Positions 55,696 to 64,000 of a DNA stretch of 64,000 bases are shown here, piece by piece. Below the pieces are notes generated by a model that worked only from the letters and a program-made list of their open reading frames with translations, ran no database searches and was not told where the DNA came from. Origin of the DNA: Vibrio vulnificus NBRC 15645 = ATCC 27562. GTDB taxonomy: Bacteria; Pseudomonadota; Gammaproteobacteria; Enterobacterales; Vibrionaceae. The first letter of the stretch is position 1; each line of letters starts with the position of its first letter. Location: positions 1,054,001-1,118,000 of the forward strand of contig NZ_CP012882.1 of the NCBI RefSeq assembly GCF_002224265.1. Direction: 5' to 3'. A program made the translations under genes and the position numbers.

Positions 55696-56469
55696 TTAAG
55701 GCTCAGATTTTTGGATTCTATCCAAAAAAGCAGCTTCTGATTTCATGATGTCGATATACTCGCCACTATCGAACAGTTGTTGTAGGCCCGCGTTAAAGTC
55801 CTGGAGAAGTTGCTTACTGCGTTGCTCATCAAATTTGCTGAAAATGACGTACATTTCGTCTTTTAGGAGATATTTGGGATCGAGTCTTATGTATTCTTGC
55901 AACTCTTCTGGGACATAATTTTCAAGGATGTACCAACCGCGTTCGACGCCTGTCGCGTAGGCATCCAGTCTGCCCTTGGCAATTTTCACAAAATTGTCTT
56001 CTTCGGCGTTGCTCACTTCGATGTCGATACCGTGTTTTTGTAGAAAAAAAGTGGCGTGATATCCTTGAGTTGCCCCTAAGCGATAAGCATCAAGATCGGA
56101 GATCGACTGCCAACTGAACTCACTATCTTTGTGGTAAAAAAACTGTATGCGTTGACTGAAAATAGGATTGGAGTAATAGAAATGCTTTATTCTTTCTTCG
56201 TTTTTCATCCATGGAAACGAAGCGTCAAATCGGCCTTCGATAGCATATTGATATGATCGAACCCAAGGAAAATACTCCAACTCAATGGTGTATCCGCGGA
56301 GCTCGAATGCTCTTCGAACCAATGTCTCAGATATCTTTAATTCTTGTTGGGGAATAGAACTGGTGTAAGGCTCCCAATCACCGATAGCAAACTTCACCAC
56401 TTTGTCATTTGGGTCAGCCAGCAAGTGGCAGGGTAAGGCCATTAAAAAGAGTAAGAGTATATAACGCAT
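55696..56469 (-). CDS. Periplasmic amino-acid-type binding protein
   Basis: A 257-residue exported SBP_bac_3 protein. Signal peptide at about 1-18 (LLLFLMALPCHLLADP), then FAIGDWEPYTSSIPQQELKI, GYTIELEYFPWVRSYQYAIE, FDASFPWMKNEERIKHFYYS, and a C-terminal half with KIAKGRLDAYATGVERGWYI. It resembles polar amino-acid ABC receptors, but there is no permease or ATPase gene nearby. It is divergent from a related receptor at 56660. ATG at 56469 preferred over TTG at 56475. Confidence 0.82.
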   Translation of the reverse strand: MRYILLLFLMALPCHLLADPNDKVVKFAIGDWEPYTSSIPQQELKISETLVRRAFELRGYTIELEYFPWVRSYQYAIEGRFDASFPWMKNEERIKHFYYSNPIFSQRIQFFYHKDSEFSWQSISDLDAYRLGATQGYHATFFLQKHGIDIEVSNAEEDNFVKIAKGRLDAYATGVERGWYILENYVPEELQEYIRLDPKYLLKDEMYVIFSKFDEQRSKQLLQDFNAGLQQLFDSGEYIDIMKSEAAFLDRIQKSEP

Positions 56470-56659
56470 AATCAATTATGAGTGGATTCTAATGTTCTAA
56501 GTTTAGTCGCCTTCTTTGAAGATACCATTATGAGCCCCCTCCTGGGTGGCGAAAACCTCGATAGCAATGAGCTAAATATGAAATGGACGAGTCGGCTTCA
56601 TTTTTGGGGGAAGTGACTATACTTTGAGATATTCCAACAACACATAGAGGGAACAAACG

Positions 56660-57409
56660 ATGCGCTTATTAAGGGAATTTTTATCGGCTCTTTGGTTGAG
56701 CGTTCTATTGGTGGGAATGGCACACGCCGACACAGTCAGACTCGCAAACGGAGAATGGGCTCCTTACATGTCAAAATCGCTCAAAGAGGGCGGTTTTATG
56801 ACCCAGTTTATTAAAGAGGTGTTCGAAAGCGAAGGTTACCAAGTTGAGTTTGAGTATCTTCCTTGGAAGAGAGGGTATGAAGAAACCAAAGCAGGCAACT
56901 TTGATGCAACGTTCATTTGGGGAAGGAGTGATGAAAGAGCGCAAGATTTCTACTTTTCAGATACCGTTATTACGCTGAGCACTGCGCTGTTTCAACAAAA
57001 AAGTAAACCCATTATGTGGAACAGTCGCGAAGAACTGGGTAAATACCGCATCGGTGGGGTGACGGGATATGCGTATGGGATAGAAGATTTGGAAGAGCAA
57101 GGCAAAATCACCGTACAGAGAATCTCTGACGCAGACAATAACTATAAAAAGCTTAGCGCTGGTCGATTGGATATCGTCCTTGAGGATATGGATGTGGGCA
57201 TGGAATTTCTCAACAACCTAAAGCTTACAGATAAACTGGAGCCCAACAGCAAGGCGCTGGCAGCCCGAGAGTATGTGGTGTTATTTTCGAAAAGCTCGCC
57301 GAAGGCAAAAGAGTTAAAAGAGGCGTTCAACCGAGGTCTAAATAAGTTGATAAGTGAAGGGCGTCTGGACGCGTATCGCGAAGCATCAACGCGTGGTGAG
57401 TATAAATAG
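56660..57409 (+). CDS. Periplasmic amino-acid-type binding protein (paralogue)
   Basis: A 249-residue exported SBP_bac_3 protein. Signal peptide ends at about residue 23 (LVGMAHADT). Mature start VRLANGEWAPYMSKSLKEGG, then GYQVEFEYLPWKRGYEETKA and FDATFIWGRSDERAQDFYFS, matching the neighbour at 55696 block for block, so the two are likely an old duplication. No transport partners. A GAGGGAAC ribosome site precedes the ATG. Confidence 0.82.
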   Translation: MRLLREFLSALWLSVLLVGMAHADTVRLANGEWAPYMSKSLKEGGFMTQFIKEVFESEGYQVEFEYLPWKRGYEETKAGNFDATFIWGRSDERAQDFYFSDTVITLSTALFQQKSKPIMWNSREELGKYRIGGVTGYAYGIEDLEEQGKITVQRISDADNNYKKLSAGRLDIVLEDMDVGMEFLNNLKLTDKLEPNSKALAAREYVVLFSKSSPKAKELKEAFNRGLNKLISEGRLDAYREASTRGEYK

Positions 57410-57416
57410 TACTGTT

Positions 57417-57451
57417 GAGAGTGAAAACGCGTTTCTAGCGTTTCCACTCTC
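57417..57451. terminator. Hairpin between the binding-protein gene and rtxE
   Basis: A 14-bp stem with one mismatch, GAGAGTGAAAACGC (57417-57430) with GCGTTTCCACTCTC (57438-57451), in the convergent gap. No T-tract. Confidence 0.55.
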
Positions 57452-57489
57452 GGATTTGTTATCAGTGCCTAATGTACGGTATCAAAGAA

Positions 57490-59658
57490 CTATTCGCCCA
57501 CTTGCTGCTTCCAAAGCTTAGCGTATAAGCCTTGTTGGGCAACTAACTCATCGTGTGTGCCACTTTCGGCAACTTGGCCTTTATCGAGCACAAAAATGTT
57601 GTCGGCATGACGAATGGTGTTGAGTCGATGCGCAATACTGATCACCGTTCGGCCACGGCAAATTTCATCCATATGGCTCATGATTGCCGCTTCAGAATTG
57701 TAGTCTAGCGCGGAGGTTGCTTCATCGAGCAACAAGATTCTCGGGTCCACCAGTAGGGCTCTTGCCAAAGCAATACGCTGTCTTTGACCACCAGACAGTG
57801 CCGCGCCTTTTTCACCCACTGGCTGGTTAAATCCGTGAGGAAGCCCTTCAATAAATTCTAACGCGCCTGCTAACTGAGCGGCGTGGCGAATATCTTCGTC
57901 GCTGGCTTGTGGTTTACACAAACGAATGTTGTCCGCCACACTGCCAGAAAAGAGGATACTCTCTTGCAATACCACGCTCATGTTGCGACGCAGAGAAACG
58001 GGGTCGGCAATCGCGAGATCCATTCCATCGACCAAAACTTGTCCATGTTGTGGAACGTATAAGCGCTGTAGCAAACGAGTGAGCGTGCTTTTTCCTGAGC
58101 CCGAAGGTCCAGTGACGCCGATAAACTGCCCAGGTTGAATCTTGAGGGACAAATTGGCCAGCACTTCTGGTGCATCCTCGTGATAGCGAAAACGAATGTT
58201 ACTAAACTCAATGCCGCCTTCAAGCTCGGGGACTGAGGCTAAACCTTGTTTACTGTTCTCTCTTGGTTCATCGAGAATATCGCCCACGCGTCTTAAGGCG
58301 ATGAGCGTGTGCTGAAAATCTTGCCAAATTTGTGCCAGTCGTAAGACAGGTTGCGTCACATGGCCAGCAAGCATGTTGAATGCGACTAATTGACCGGGTG
58401 TGATCTCCCCTTTAAGTACTGCGCTCACGCCCCACCAAAGCAGTAGCGCGGCGGTGAGTTTCTGCACCAAAGCGATGGCTTGCCCGGCAACCAACCCCAA
58501 TTTTTGCGCGTCAAAGCTTCGGTTTAATTGTTGGCTCAGAATACGTTGCCACTGTTCAAGAAAGCGATGTTCTGTGGCCGTGGTTTTGATGGTTTCAATG
58601 CCAGTCACAGCCTCGGTCAAAAACGTGGTTGCGTTAGCGTCGGACTCGTACTCCGATTCCACTTTTTTGCGGATCAGCGGCCCTGCAATGAGCCACAGTA
58701 CAAAGTAAATCACCAAGGAGCCAATCACCAACCAAGTGAGTGTGCTGGCGTAATGAAACATCACGGCAAGGAAGATGGTGACAAAAATCAGATCAAGCAG
58801 CAGCATCAATGTCGAACCCGTCAAAAACTGACGGATCTGCGCCATTTCACGTACCCGGGCAATGATTTGGCCGGTTTGACGTTGCTTAAAATAGGTTAAT
58901 GGCAGGCCGACTAAGTGGCGATAAAGCCGACCTGAAAGCTCGGCATTTACTTGGCTGGCAAGGTGGCCAAACACCGTGTTTCGCAAGTAGCTGTATGCTG
59001 GCTCGGCAACGGCCAATGCCAACATCGCCAGCGCCAGCACGTGCAAGCTGGATAAACTGCGCCCAACCAGCACCTTATCGATGACATTTTCAAACAACAT
59101 TGGGCTAACGAGTGCAAACACCTGTAACGCGATGGCGTAAAGAAACACATCACGCAGTTGGCTCTTTTGCCGTAGAATCGAAGGCGCAAACCAGCTCAGA
59201 CCAAATTTGACCTCTTTGCTAGTGAGCTGCTCATCGGCGAGCAGCATAACTTTGTGCTCTCGCTGAGATGGGTTTGTCGATACAGGTTGTGCTTGCAGCT
59301 GTTGCGTCGAGGGATCATAAAATGTCCAACCCCCTTCGCTGACTTGGGTAATCACTTTCCAGCCATGGTCATGCTCGATAAGGGCGGGAAGTGGCAAAGT
59401 ATCGAGCGCTTGAGTATACAGCGTGGTGAGTTGGCTTTTGAGGCCAAGATAGTCTGCCGCTTCTCTCATCTCCATGTCACTCAGGTAGGCATGACTTACC
59501 CCTAATGCATGCCTAAGCTGCGAGCTGGACGATTTTTTGTGGAACTGTTGGCCAGCGTAAACCACGGCTTCGATTCCCCAGTTATTACGTATGGTTTCTT
59601 CTGTTCGCGCTTGCCCTATGGTGTCGATATGCTCATTGGCTGATAACGTAGCAGTCAT
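57490..59658 (-). CDS. rtxE: Type I secretion ABC transporter RtxE
   Basis: A 722-residue inner-membrane exporter, second ATPase of the MARTX secretion apparatus. N-terminal C39-like domain without the catalytic Cys (residues 20-145, for example LRHALGVSHAYLSDMEMREA), then six membrane segments from about 165, and an ATPase domain with Walker A GPSGSGKST near residue 520, signature ALSGGQRQRIALARALLVDP, Walker B ILLLDEATSALD and the switch His in SIAHRLNTIRHAD. Two bases after rtxD. Confidence 0.92.
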   Translation of the reverse strand: MTATLSANEHIDTIGQARTEETIRNNWGIEAVVYAGQQFHKKSSSSQLRHALGVSHAYLSDMEMREAADYLGLKSQLTTLYTQALDTLPLPALIEHDHGWKVITQVSEGGWTFYDPSTQQLQAQPVSTNPSQREHKVMLLADEQLTSKEVKFGLSWFAPSILRQKSQLRDVFLYAIALQVFALVSPMLFENVIDKVLVGRSLSSLHVLALAMLALAVAEPAYSYLRNTVFGHLASQVNAELSGRLYRHLVGLPLTYFKQRQTGQIIARVREMAQIRQFLTGSTLMLLLDLIFVTIFLAVMFHYASTLTWLVIGSLVIYFVLWLIAGPLIRKKVESEYESDANATTFLTEAVTGIETIKTTATEHRFLEQWQRILSQQLNRSFDAQKLGLVAGQAIALVQKLTAALLLWWGVSAVLKGEITPGQLVAFNMLAGHVTQPVLRLAQIWQDFQHTLIALRRVGDILDEPRENSKQGLASVPELEGGIEFSNIRFRYHEDAPEVLANLSLKIQPGQFIGVTGPSGSGKSTLTRLLQRLYVPQHGQVLVDGMDLAIADPVSLRRNMSVVLQESILFSGSVADNIRLCKPQASDEDIRHAAQLAGALEFIEGLPHGFNQPVGEKGAALSGGQRQRIALARALLVDPRILLLDEATSALDYNSEAAIMSHMDEICRGRTVISIAHRLNTIRHADNIFVLDKGQVAESGTHDELVAQQGLYAKLWKQQVGE

Positions 59659-59660
59659 CT

Positions 59661-61022
59661 CTATCTCTCCCTCAACGCTTCAGCTTGGTACTCGCGAATT
59701 GGGCTGAGTAGGTAGTCGATAACGCGTCGTTTATCGGTCTTAATTTCAGCGACTACTGACATACCGGGAGTGAGCTCAACCGTTTGACCATCGATGATGA
59801 TATTGTTTTTCTTCAGTTGTACTTGAGCCGGGAAAACCAGGCCAAGCTGTTCGTCGGTGGTGGAATCGCGTGAAACACTCAGCAGTTCAGCGTCGATTGT
59901 TCCGTATCGAGTGTAGGGAAAAGCATCCACTTTCACGGTCACGGATTGGCCGGGGTAAATAAACCCCACGTCTTTATTGAGGATCTGAACTTCTGCCAGC
60001 TGTACGCTGTTTTCCGGTACGATGATCATTAAATTTTGCGCTGGTTGCAGCACTGCTCCAAGGGTATAGACGCTGAGTTGCTGCACGGTGCCATCCACTG
60101 GTGAGCGAATGATTTCCAACTGCTCACGCTCACGTACTTTAGAGAGCTCTTGGTTCAACGCGGCCAGCTGCAATTTAGCTTGTCGGCGTTTTTCCAACCA
60201 CTCTCTTTGCTTTTGTGCTTTAAAGCCGCTTAGTCTCTCTTCAAGGCTGCGATATTGGGATTTCAGAACCTGTAACTCAGCGCGTTGCTGGCTAACTTGT
60301 CGCTGTGCTTCGAGCAGTTCTTTCTCTTGTTCTAGATACTCTACGTGGCCAATGACTTTAACCTGATTGAGCGTTTTGCGCGCTTCGAGCCTTTGACTGA
60401 TGTTTTCTGTCAACTGAACCAAGGCGTTGATGTCACTTTGGCGAGCGGCTTGAGAGGTTTTATTCACCTGCATTTCCGCGTGAATACTGGCTAGTGTGGA
60501 ATTAAATTCGCGCTGTTCGCTGAGATAGTTTTCAGTGATCAACGCTTGTTGCTCTGCTGGTAAGGCCGTAAACATTGGGTCCTGAACCAAAGGTTGGTCG
60601 TTGAGTAAAGTGCGGTAACGAATCAGTTCATTGGTTTGAAACTCGGATTGAGTGATCAAACGCGTGATGTCTTGATTCACCCCAAGCGTATCCAAGGTCA
60701 GCAAGGGTGCGCCTTTTTCCACACGCTGGCCATCCTTCACATGAATGCTCATGACGCGGCTTTGCTCGTAAGATTGGATAACTTGTGAGCGACCAGAAAC
60801 CACAAGACGGCCTGTGGCGGTGGCTTGTACATCCAGTTTCCCCCAATACGCCCAAAGCAGCGCAGCCAGTACGCCAATACTCAGTGTTATAGCGGTTAAC
60901 CGTGCAAAGGGTGATGGCGGTTTTTGAGCCAAAGCAAGATGCGCAGGCAGAAATTCATAATGGTGTTCGGCGCTTTGGCGAGGTTGCCCTTTGCCCAAGA
61001 AACGCTTAATGATGCTGATCAT
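59661..61022 (-). CDS. rtxD: Type I secretion membrane-fusion protein RtxD
   Basis: A HlyD-family adaptor of 453 residues joining the RtxB/RtxE ATPases to TolC. Cytoplasmic N-terminus, one membrane segment at about 46-64 (LTAITLSIGVLAALLWAYWG), lipoyl half motif VVSGRSQVIQSYEQSRV, long coiled coil (residues 130-300), second lipoyl half VDGTVQQLSVYTLGAVLQPA, and the C-terminal signature LTPGMSVVAEIKTDKRRVID. The ATG at 61022 overlaps the rtxB stop by 4 bases. Confidence 0.92.
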   Translation of the reverse strand: MISIIKRFLGKGQPRQSAEHHYEFLPAHLALAQKPPSPFARLTAITLSIGVLAALLWAYWGKLDVQATATGRLVVSGRSQVIQSYEQSRVMSIHVKDGQRVEKGAPLLTLDTLGVNQDITRLITQSEFQTNELIRYRTLLNDQPLVQDPMFTALPAEQQALITENYLSEQREFNSTLASIHAEMQVNKTSQAARQSDINALVQLTENISQRLEARKTLNQVKVIGHVEYLEQEKELLEAQRQVSQQRAELQVLKSQYRSLEERLSGFKAQKQREWLEKRRQAKLQLAALNQELSKVREREQLEIIRSPVDGTVQQLSVYTLGAVLQPAQNLMIIVPENSVQLAEVQILNKDVGFIYPGQSVTVKVDAFPYTRYGTIDAELLSVSRDSTTDEQLGLVFPAQVQLKKNNIIIDGQTVELTPGMSVVAEIKTDKRRVIDYLLSPIREYQAEALRER

Positions 61023-63124
61023 GCGGTGGTTTCCTCTTGTTTGAGCTCTTGCTGAAGCTGCCATAACTGTTTGTATTGTTTGCCATGGGTAAGTAATTGC
61101 TGATGCGAACCTTGTTCAACAATTGCGCCTTGATGAAGCACAATGATGCGATCGCAATCTCGCACGGTAGACAAGCGATGAGCGATAGTGATCACGGTGC
61201 GGCCTTGGGCGATGTTGGCCATGTTGGATTGAATTAACGCCTGAGATTCATCGTCCAGGGCGCTGGTGGCTTCGTCCAAAATCAATACTTTTGGATCCGA
61301 CAGCAGTGTGCGTGCAATCGCGAGTCGCTGCCTTTGGCCGCCAGAGAGAGATTGCCCGCCTTCTGCTAAAATGGTGTCGTAACCCATTGGCAACTTTAAG
61401 ATAAATTCGTGCGCGCCAGAGAGCTTCGCCGCTTCAATAATCTCTTCTAAGCTTGCTTCCGGCTTCGATTGGGCGATGTTCTCACTCACACTTTTGTTAA
61501 ATAAGAAGTTTTCTTGTAGTACTACACCCACTTGTTGCCTCAACTGTTGAATGTGGATGTGGTTAAGTGGGATGCCATCAATCGTGATGCTGCCTTGCTC
61601 AGGACTATAAAGTCGCAATAGCAAGCGAGCCAAGGTGCTTTTTCCTGAACCTGACGTGCCGACGACGCCCAATGTCTCACCCGCTCGTATCTCCAACGAC
61701 AAATCGTTGATGGTGGGGGGAATATCCGGTTGGTAACGAAAGAGGATATTTTTAAAAGAAACGGCCCCTTGAAGTGTGACGATGTCACTTCCGGTGTGTT
61801 GTTCTACTGGCAGGTTGAGCATATCCCCGAGTTTTTCGACGGCGACGCGGGTTTGGATAAATTGCCCCCACAATTCGACCATGCGCGCTAGCGGCTGGGC
61901 GATGTGATTGGTCATCATATTGAAAGCGATCAATTGACCGATGGTCATCTCAAGAGAGAGCACTTCCGTCGCCCCAAGCCACAAGATCGCGACACTGGTG
62001 ATTTTTTGCAACAACTGAACTAGGTGGTTTGAGCGATTATTGAGCTGTTGGACATCGTAACCGGTTGAGACCATTTTTTCGGTTTGTTCATCCCAGCGAC
62101 GAATAAAGCGCGGCTCAACCGCCAAACTTTTCAGGGTTTCACTGCCTGCCACCGTTTCGGTAAGAAAGGATGTGTTTGCCGCTGCATGTGAAAACTGCTT
62201 TTCAATCGCCGCCTGCATTCTTGGTGTTAACCACCAAGCAAGAAGGGCGTAACACGGTATTGTGGCGATGAAAAGCCAAGTGAGCGGGCCGGAAAGTAAA
62301 CTCATGACATACAGGAAGACGAACATAAACAGCAGTTCGACCGTTAGAGTAAACATGGAGCCCGTTAAAAACTCACGCACGGTGTCGAGTTCTCGCACAC
62401 GTGTGACAATCGCCCCGACTTGACGTGACTTGAAAAACATCAACGGTAGGCCAAACAGATGCTTAACCAGTTTTAGTCCGAGTTGTATGTCAATGCGATT
62501 GGCCGTGTGGGCATACTGATATTCACGTAGACCACGAAGGACCACTTCGATCACCCCAGTAACGACGAGGCCAAACACCAGCACATCCAGTGTTGACCAA
62601 GCTTGGTGAACCAGTACTTTGTCCATCACCACTTGGAAAAAAAGAGGCGAAATAAGCGCGAGGATCTGCAGAACAAAAGAGAACAACAGAATCTCACTCA
62701 AGACTCGTTTATGTTGCAGAAACTCGGGAATGAACCAAGTGATGTCAAAGCGAGATTGTGCTTGTTTTATTTCTAGAGATTTTTTGTTCCAAGTCGAGTT
62801 AAGTTCGTGATAAGAGACCACTTCCGGACTTTCTTTATTAGGTCTTTGTACTAAACACTTACCTTTATTAGCTTTTGCTAGAATAAATGGCGTGCCTTGT
62901 AAATCAAATAAAATGGCAGGTGTTTTTATTTTATCTATGTTTTTAAATTGTGAATGTTTTGTGGTTATTTTTACTTTGTTCTCTTTTTTTATTTTTTCGA
63001 GTTCTTCTTTGTAATTATTAGTTTTTGTTAAATTAGCATTTTCTTTAAATTGTTCTCTATTGCCGCTGATGATACTTAAATAAAAGTGAATACATATCAG
63101 CGTCAACCCTTCATTGTTGGACAT
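61019..63124 (-). CDS. rtxB: Type I secretion ABC transporter RtxB
   Basis: A 701-residue exporter ATPase, first gene of rtxBDE. The N-terminal 125 residues form a degenerate C39-like domain without catalytic Cys, and residues about 20-90 are unusually Lys/Asn-rich and encoded by very AT-rich DNA. Membrane domain from about 145 (HKRVLSEILLFSFVLQILAL), ATPase with Walker A GTSGSGKST, signature SLSGGQRQRLAIARTLLSDP, Walker B VLILDEATSALD. ATG at 63124 chosen over TTG at 63202; the ribosome site is weak. Confidence 0.92.
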   Translation of the reverse strand: MSNNEGLTLICIHFYLSIISGNREQFKENANLTKTNNYKEELEKIKKENKVKITTKHSQFKNIDKIKTPAILFDLQGTPFILAKANKGKCLVQRPNKESPEVVSYHELNSTWNKKSLEIKQAQSRFDITWFIPEFLQHKRVLSEILLFSFVLQILALISPLFFQVVMDKVLVHQAWSTLDVLVFGLVVTGVIEVVLRGLREYQYAHTANRIDIQLGLKLVKHLFGLPLMFFKSRQVGAIVTRVRELDTVREFLTGSMFTLTVELLFMFVFLYVMSLLSGPLTWLFIATIPCYALLAWWLTPRMQAAIEKQFSHAAANTSFLTETVAGSETLKSLAVEPRFIRRWDEQTEKMVSTGYDVQQLNNRSNHLVQLLQKITSVAILWLGATEVLSLEMTIGQLIAFNMMTNHIAQPLARMVELWGQFIQTRVAVEKLGDMLNLPVEQHTGSDIVTLQGAVSFKNILFRYQPDIPPTINDLSLEIRAGETLGVVGTSGSGKSTLARLLLRLYSPEQGSITIDGIPLNHIHIQQLRQQVGVVLQENFLFNKSVSENIAQSKPEASLEEIIEAAKLSGAHEFILKLPMGYDTILAEGGQSLSGGQRQRLAIARTLLSDPKVLILDEATSALDDESQALIQSNMANIAQGRTVITIAHRLSTVRDCDRIIVLHQGAIVEQGSHQQLLTHGKQYKQLWQLQQELKQEETTA

Positions 63125-63563
63125 AATTAAATTACTTAGCCGATGTTTATTGCAGCGTTTTTGAAGGGGCGGAATCCTATCACCGCTTGTTAACACGATC
63201 AATCATCAATTGCGGACGATTTTGCTCGTTTATTGGCCTTTGATGTGTGTTTATTGCACAGATTTGATTCAAATGAATGATGCATATCACGTTAATAGGT
63301 AATCACGGTGATTGTTACATGAATATGGTATTGAGTGAATAATGGACGATAAAAATAGAATAATTGCTCTAATATAATCAATTTAAGTCTATTGATGACC
63401 ACTGTTTTACGATGTAATATTTCGACACAAAATAAACATTACAATAATTATTTATGGCTGAATTCTTATATTCTGCCTTTTAATTGAGCTTGCAGGCGGA
63501 GAGTGATTCCTTTTAAAAGGAACGATTTTCGTCTTATCTATATAAAATAAGTAGGGGAAATTT
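63125..63563. promoter_or_regulatory. Divergent rtx promoter region
   Basis: 439 AT-rich bases between rtxB and rtxH, no gene. Contains an inverted repeat AATCAC-G-GTGATT (63301-63313), a CRP-like half pair TGA-N6-TCAC at about 63277-63290 and a 16-bp palindrome at 63507-63522. In V. vulnificus HlyU relieves H-NS silencing of rtxA1 upstream of this operon, which fits the AT content; the exact HlyU site is not assigned here. Confidence 0.6.
63507..63522. repeat. 16-bp perfect palindrome upstream of rtxH
   Basis: TTCCTTTTAAAAGGAA, centred about 49 bases before the rtxH ATG. It could be an operator or a hairpin in the rtxHCA leader. Confidence 0.75.
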
Positions 63564-63923
63564 ATGACTGAGAAGTTTGTTCAAACAGTATCTAGCGTTA
63601 ACTACAATAAAGGTGTTTTTTCTCTTTATTTCGTCGGTCAGGATCAAAAAAACATGGCGAACGGCGTCATGGCTGAAAGCGATAATGATCTTGAACTTAA
63701 ACAAGTTGTCCATATGCCTGCCTCTGGTTTTATGTATATGGTATCGATGATTAAGAACATGCTAGAAGATCCAAGAATGGAAGCTGAATTCGACAAGCTT
63801 GTTGCAGCCGGTTTTCTACCAGCAGGTGATGCTGCGGTAAACCAAGCGGAAGAATCACCAGCGGAAACTCTCGTGGAAGAGAAAGCCGCTCCGAAAAAAC
63901 GCACTTCCCAAGCAAAAAAATAA
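63564..63923 (+). CDS. rtxH: Conserved hypothetical protein RtxH
   Basis: A 119-residue protein that lies first in the rtxHCA operon of vibrios with MARTX toxins. Residues 1-85 form a compact part (VSSVNYNKGVFSLYFVGQDQ, VHMPASGFMYMVSMIKNMLE), followed by an acidic then Lys-rich tail (AEESPAETLVEEKAAPKKRT). Function not established. GTAGGGGAA precedes the ATG. Identity rests on position and recall, not a search. Confidence 0.8.
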   Translation: MTEKFVQTVSSVNYNKGVFSLYFVGQDQKNMANGVMAESDNDLELKQVVHMPASGFMYMVSMIKNMLEDPRMEAEFDKLVAAGFLPAGDAAVNQAEESPAETLVEEKAAPKKRTSQAKK

Positions 63924-63948
63924 CAGCATATTGGTTGATATAGGGCAG

Positions 63949-64000
63949 ATGTCTATTACACATCAACCAGCAAATCTCACATTAGCGCAAATGCAACAGA
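63949..64000 (+). CDS. rtxC: RtxC toxin acyltransferase, first 17 codons
   Basis: An open frame beginning MSITHQPANLTLAQMQQ, 25 bases after rtxH with ATAGGG upstream, running off the window. In MARTX loci the gene after rtxH is rtxC, a lysine acyltransferase of the HlyC type. The fragment is too short to show its domain, so the call is positional. Confidence 0.65.
   Translation, partial: MSITHQPANLTLAQMQQ

Overview
The window looks like a Vibrio chromosome, most probably V. vulnificus or a close relative. The main reason is the right edge: a complete type I secretion operon (rtxB-rtxD-rtxE) is divergent from rtxH and the first codons of rtxC, which is the layout of the MARTX toxin loci of V. 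vulnificus and V. cholerae. The rtxA toxin gene itself would lie just beyond base 64000. The remaining genes (uhpABC/T, ahpCF, liu and mms genes, pepT, clcA, curA) fit a marine gammaproteobacterium. Species assignment is inference; no 16S gene is present.

Layout. 1-6.3 kb: sulfurtransferase fragment, moeA-moeB (molybdopterin), divergent folE, a TDT-type transporter and clcA. 6.3-11.7 kb: a possible small RNA, a small exported protein, an XRE regulator, a YdhF-like reductase, a DUF6279-type lipoprotein, pepT and dCMP deaminase. 12-24.9 kb: an RND efflux pair, a chemotaxis receptor, a YqaB-like phosphatase, FKBP and DsbA-like folding proteins, an OmpA-like lipoprotein, a glutaredoxin, yaeQ, a cold-shock gene, arfA and a ThrE-like exporter. 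25-33.8 kb: a diguanylate cyclase, tRNA-Gly(TCC), manA, the hexose-phosphate system uhpT-uhpA-uhpB-uhpC and a DUF3012 lipoprotein. 33.9-38.7 kb: a curA-GST operon with its TetR regulator, a manganese-type riboswitch ahead of a CaCA exporter, very small genes and a second cold-shock gene. 38.9-41.3 kb: ahpC-ahpF with an OxyR site. 41.4-54.4 kb: two divergent operons for branched-chain amino-acid breakdown, liuR-liuA-liuB-liuC-liuE (leucine) leftward and thiolase-mmsA-acyl-CoA dehydrogenase-enoyl hydratase-HIBYL hydrolase-mmsB-SDR (valine) rightward. 54.4-57.4 kb: a RES/Xre toxin-antitoxin pair and two divergent periplasmic binding proteins. 57.5-64 kb: the rtx locus.

Regulation is often readable from the DNA. 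Two LiuR-like boxes sit in the divergent liu/mms promoters. One palindrome is repeated in front of both tetR and curA. A near-complete OxyR motif lies upstream of ahpC. A yybP-ykoY aptamer with a closing P1 stem precedes the CaCA exporter. arfA carries a long terminator-like hairpin inside its own reading frame. The most notable absence is liuD, the biotin-carrying subunit of methylcrotonyl-CoA carboxylase, although the liu operon is otherwise tightly packed. I did not find CRISPR arrays, insertion sequences, prophage or rRNA genes.
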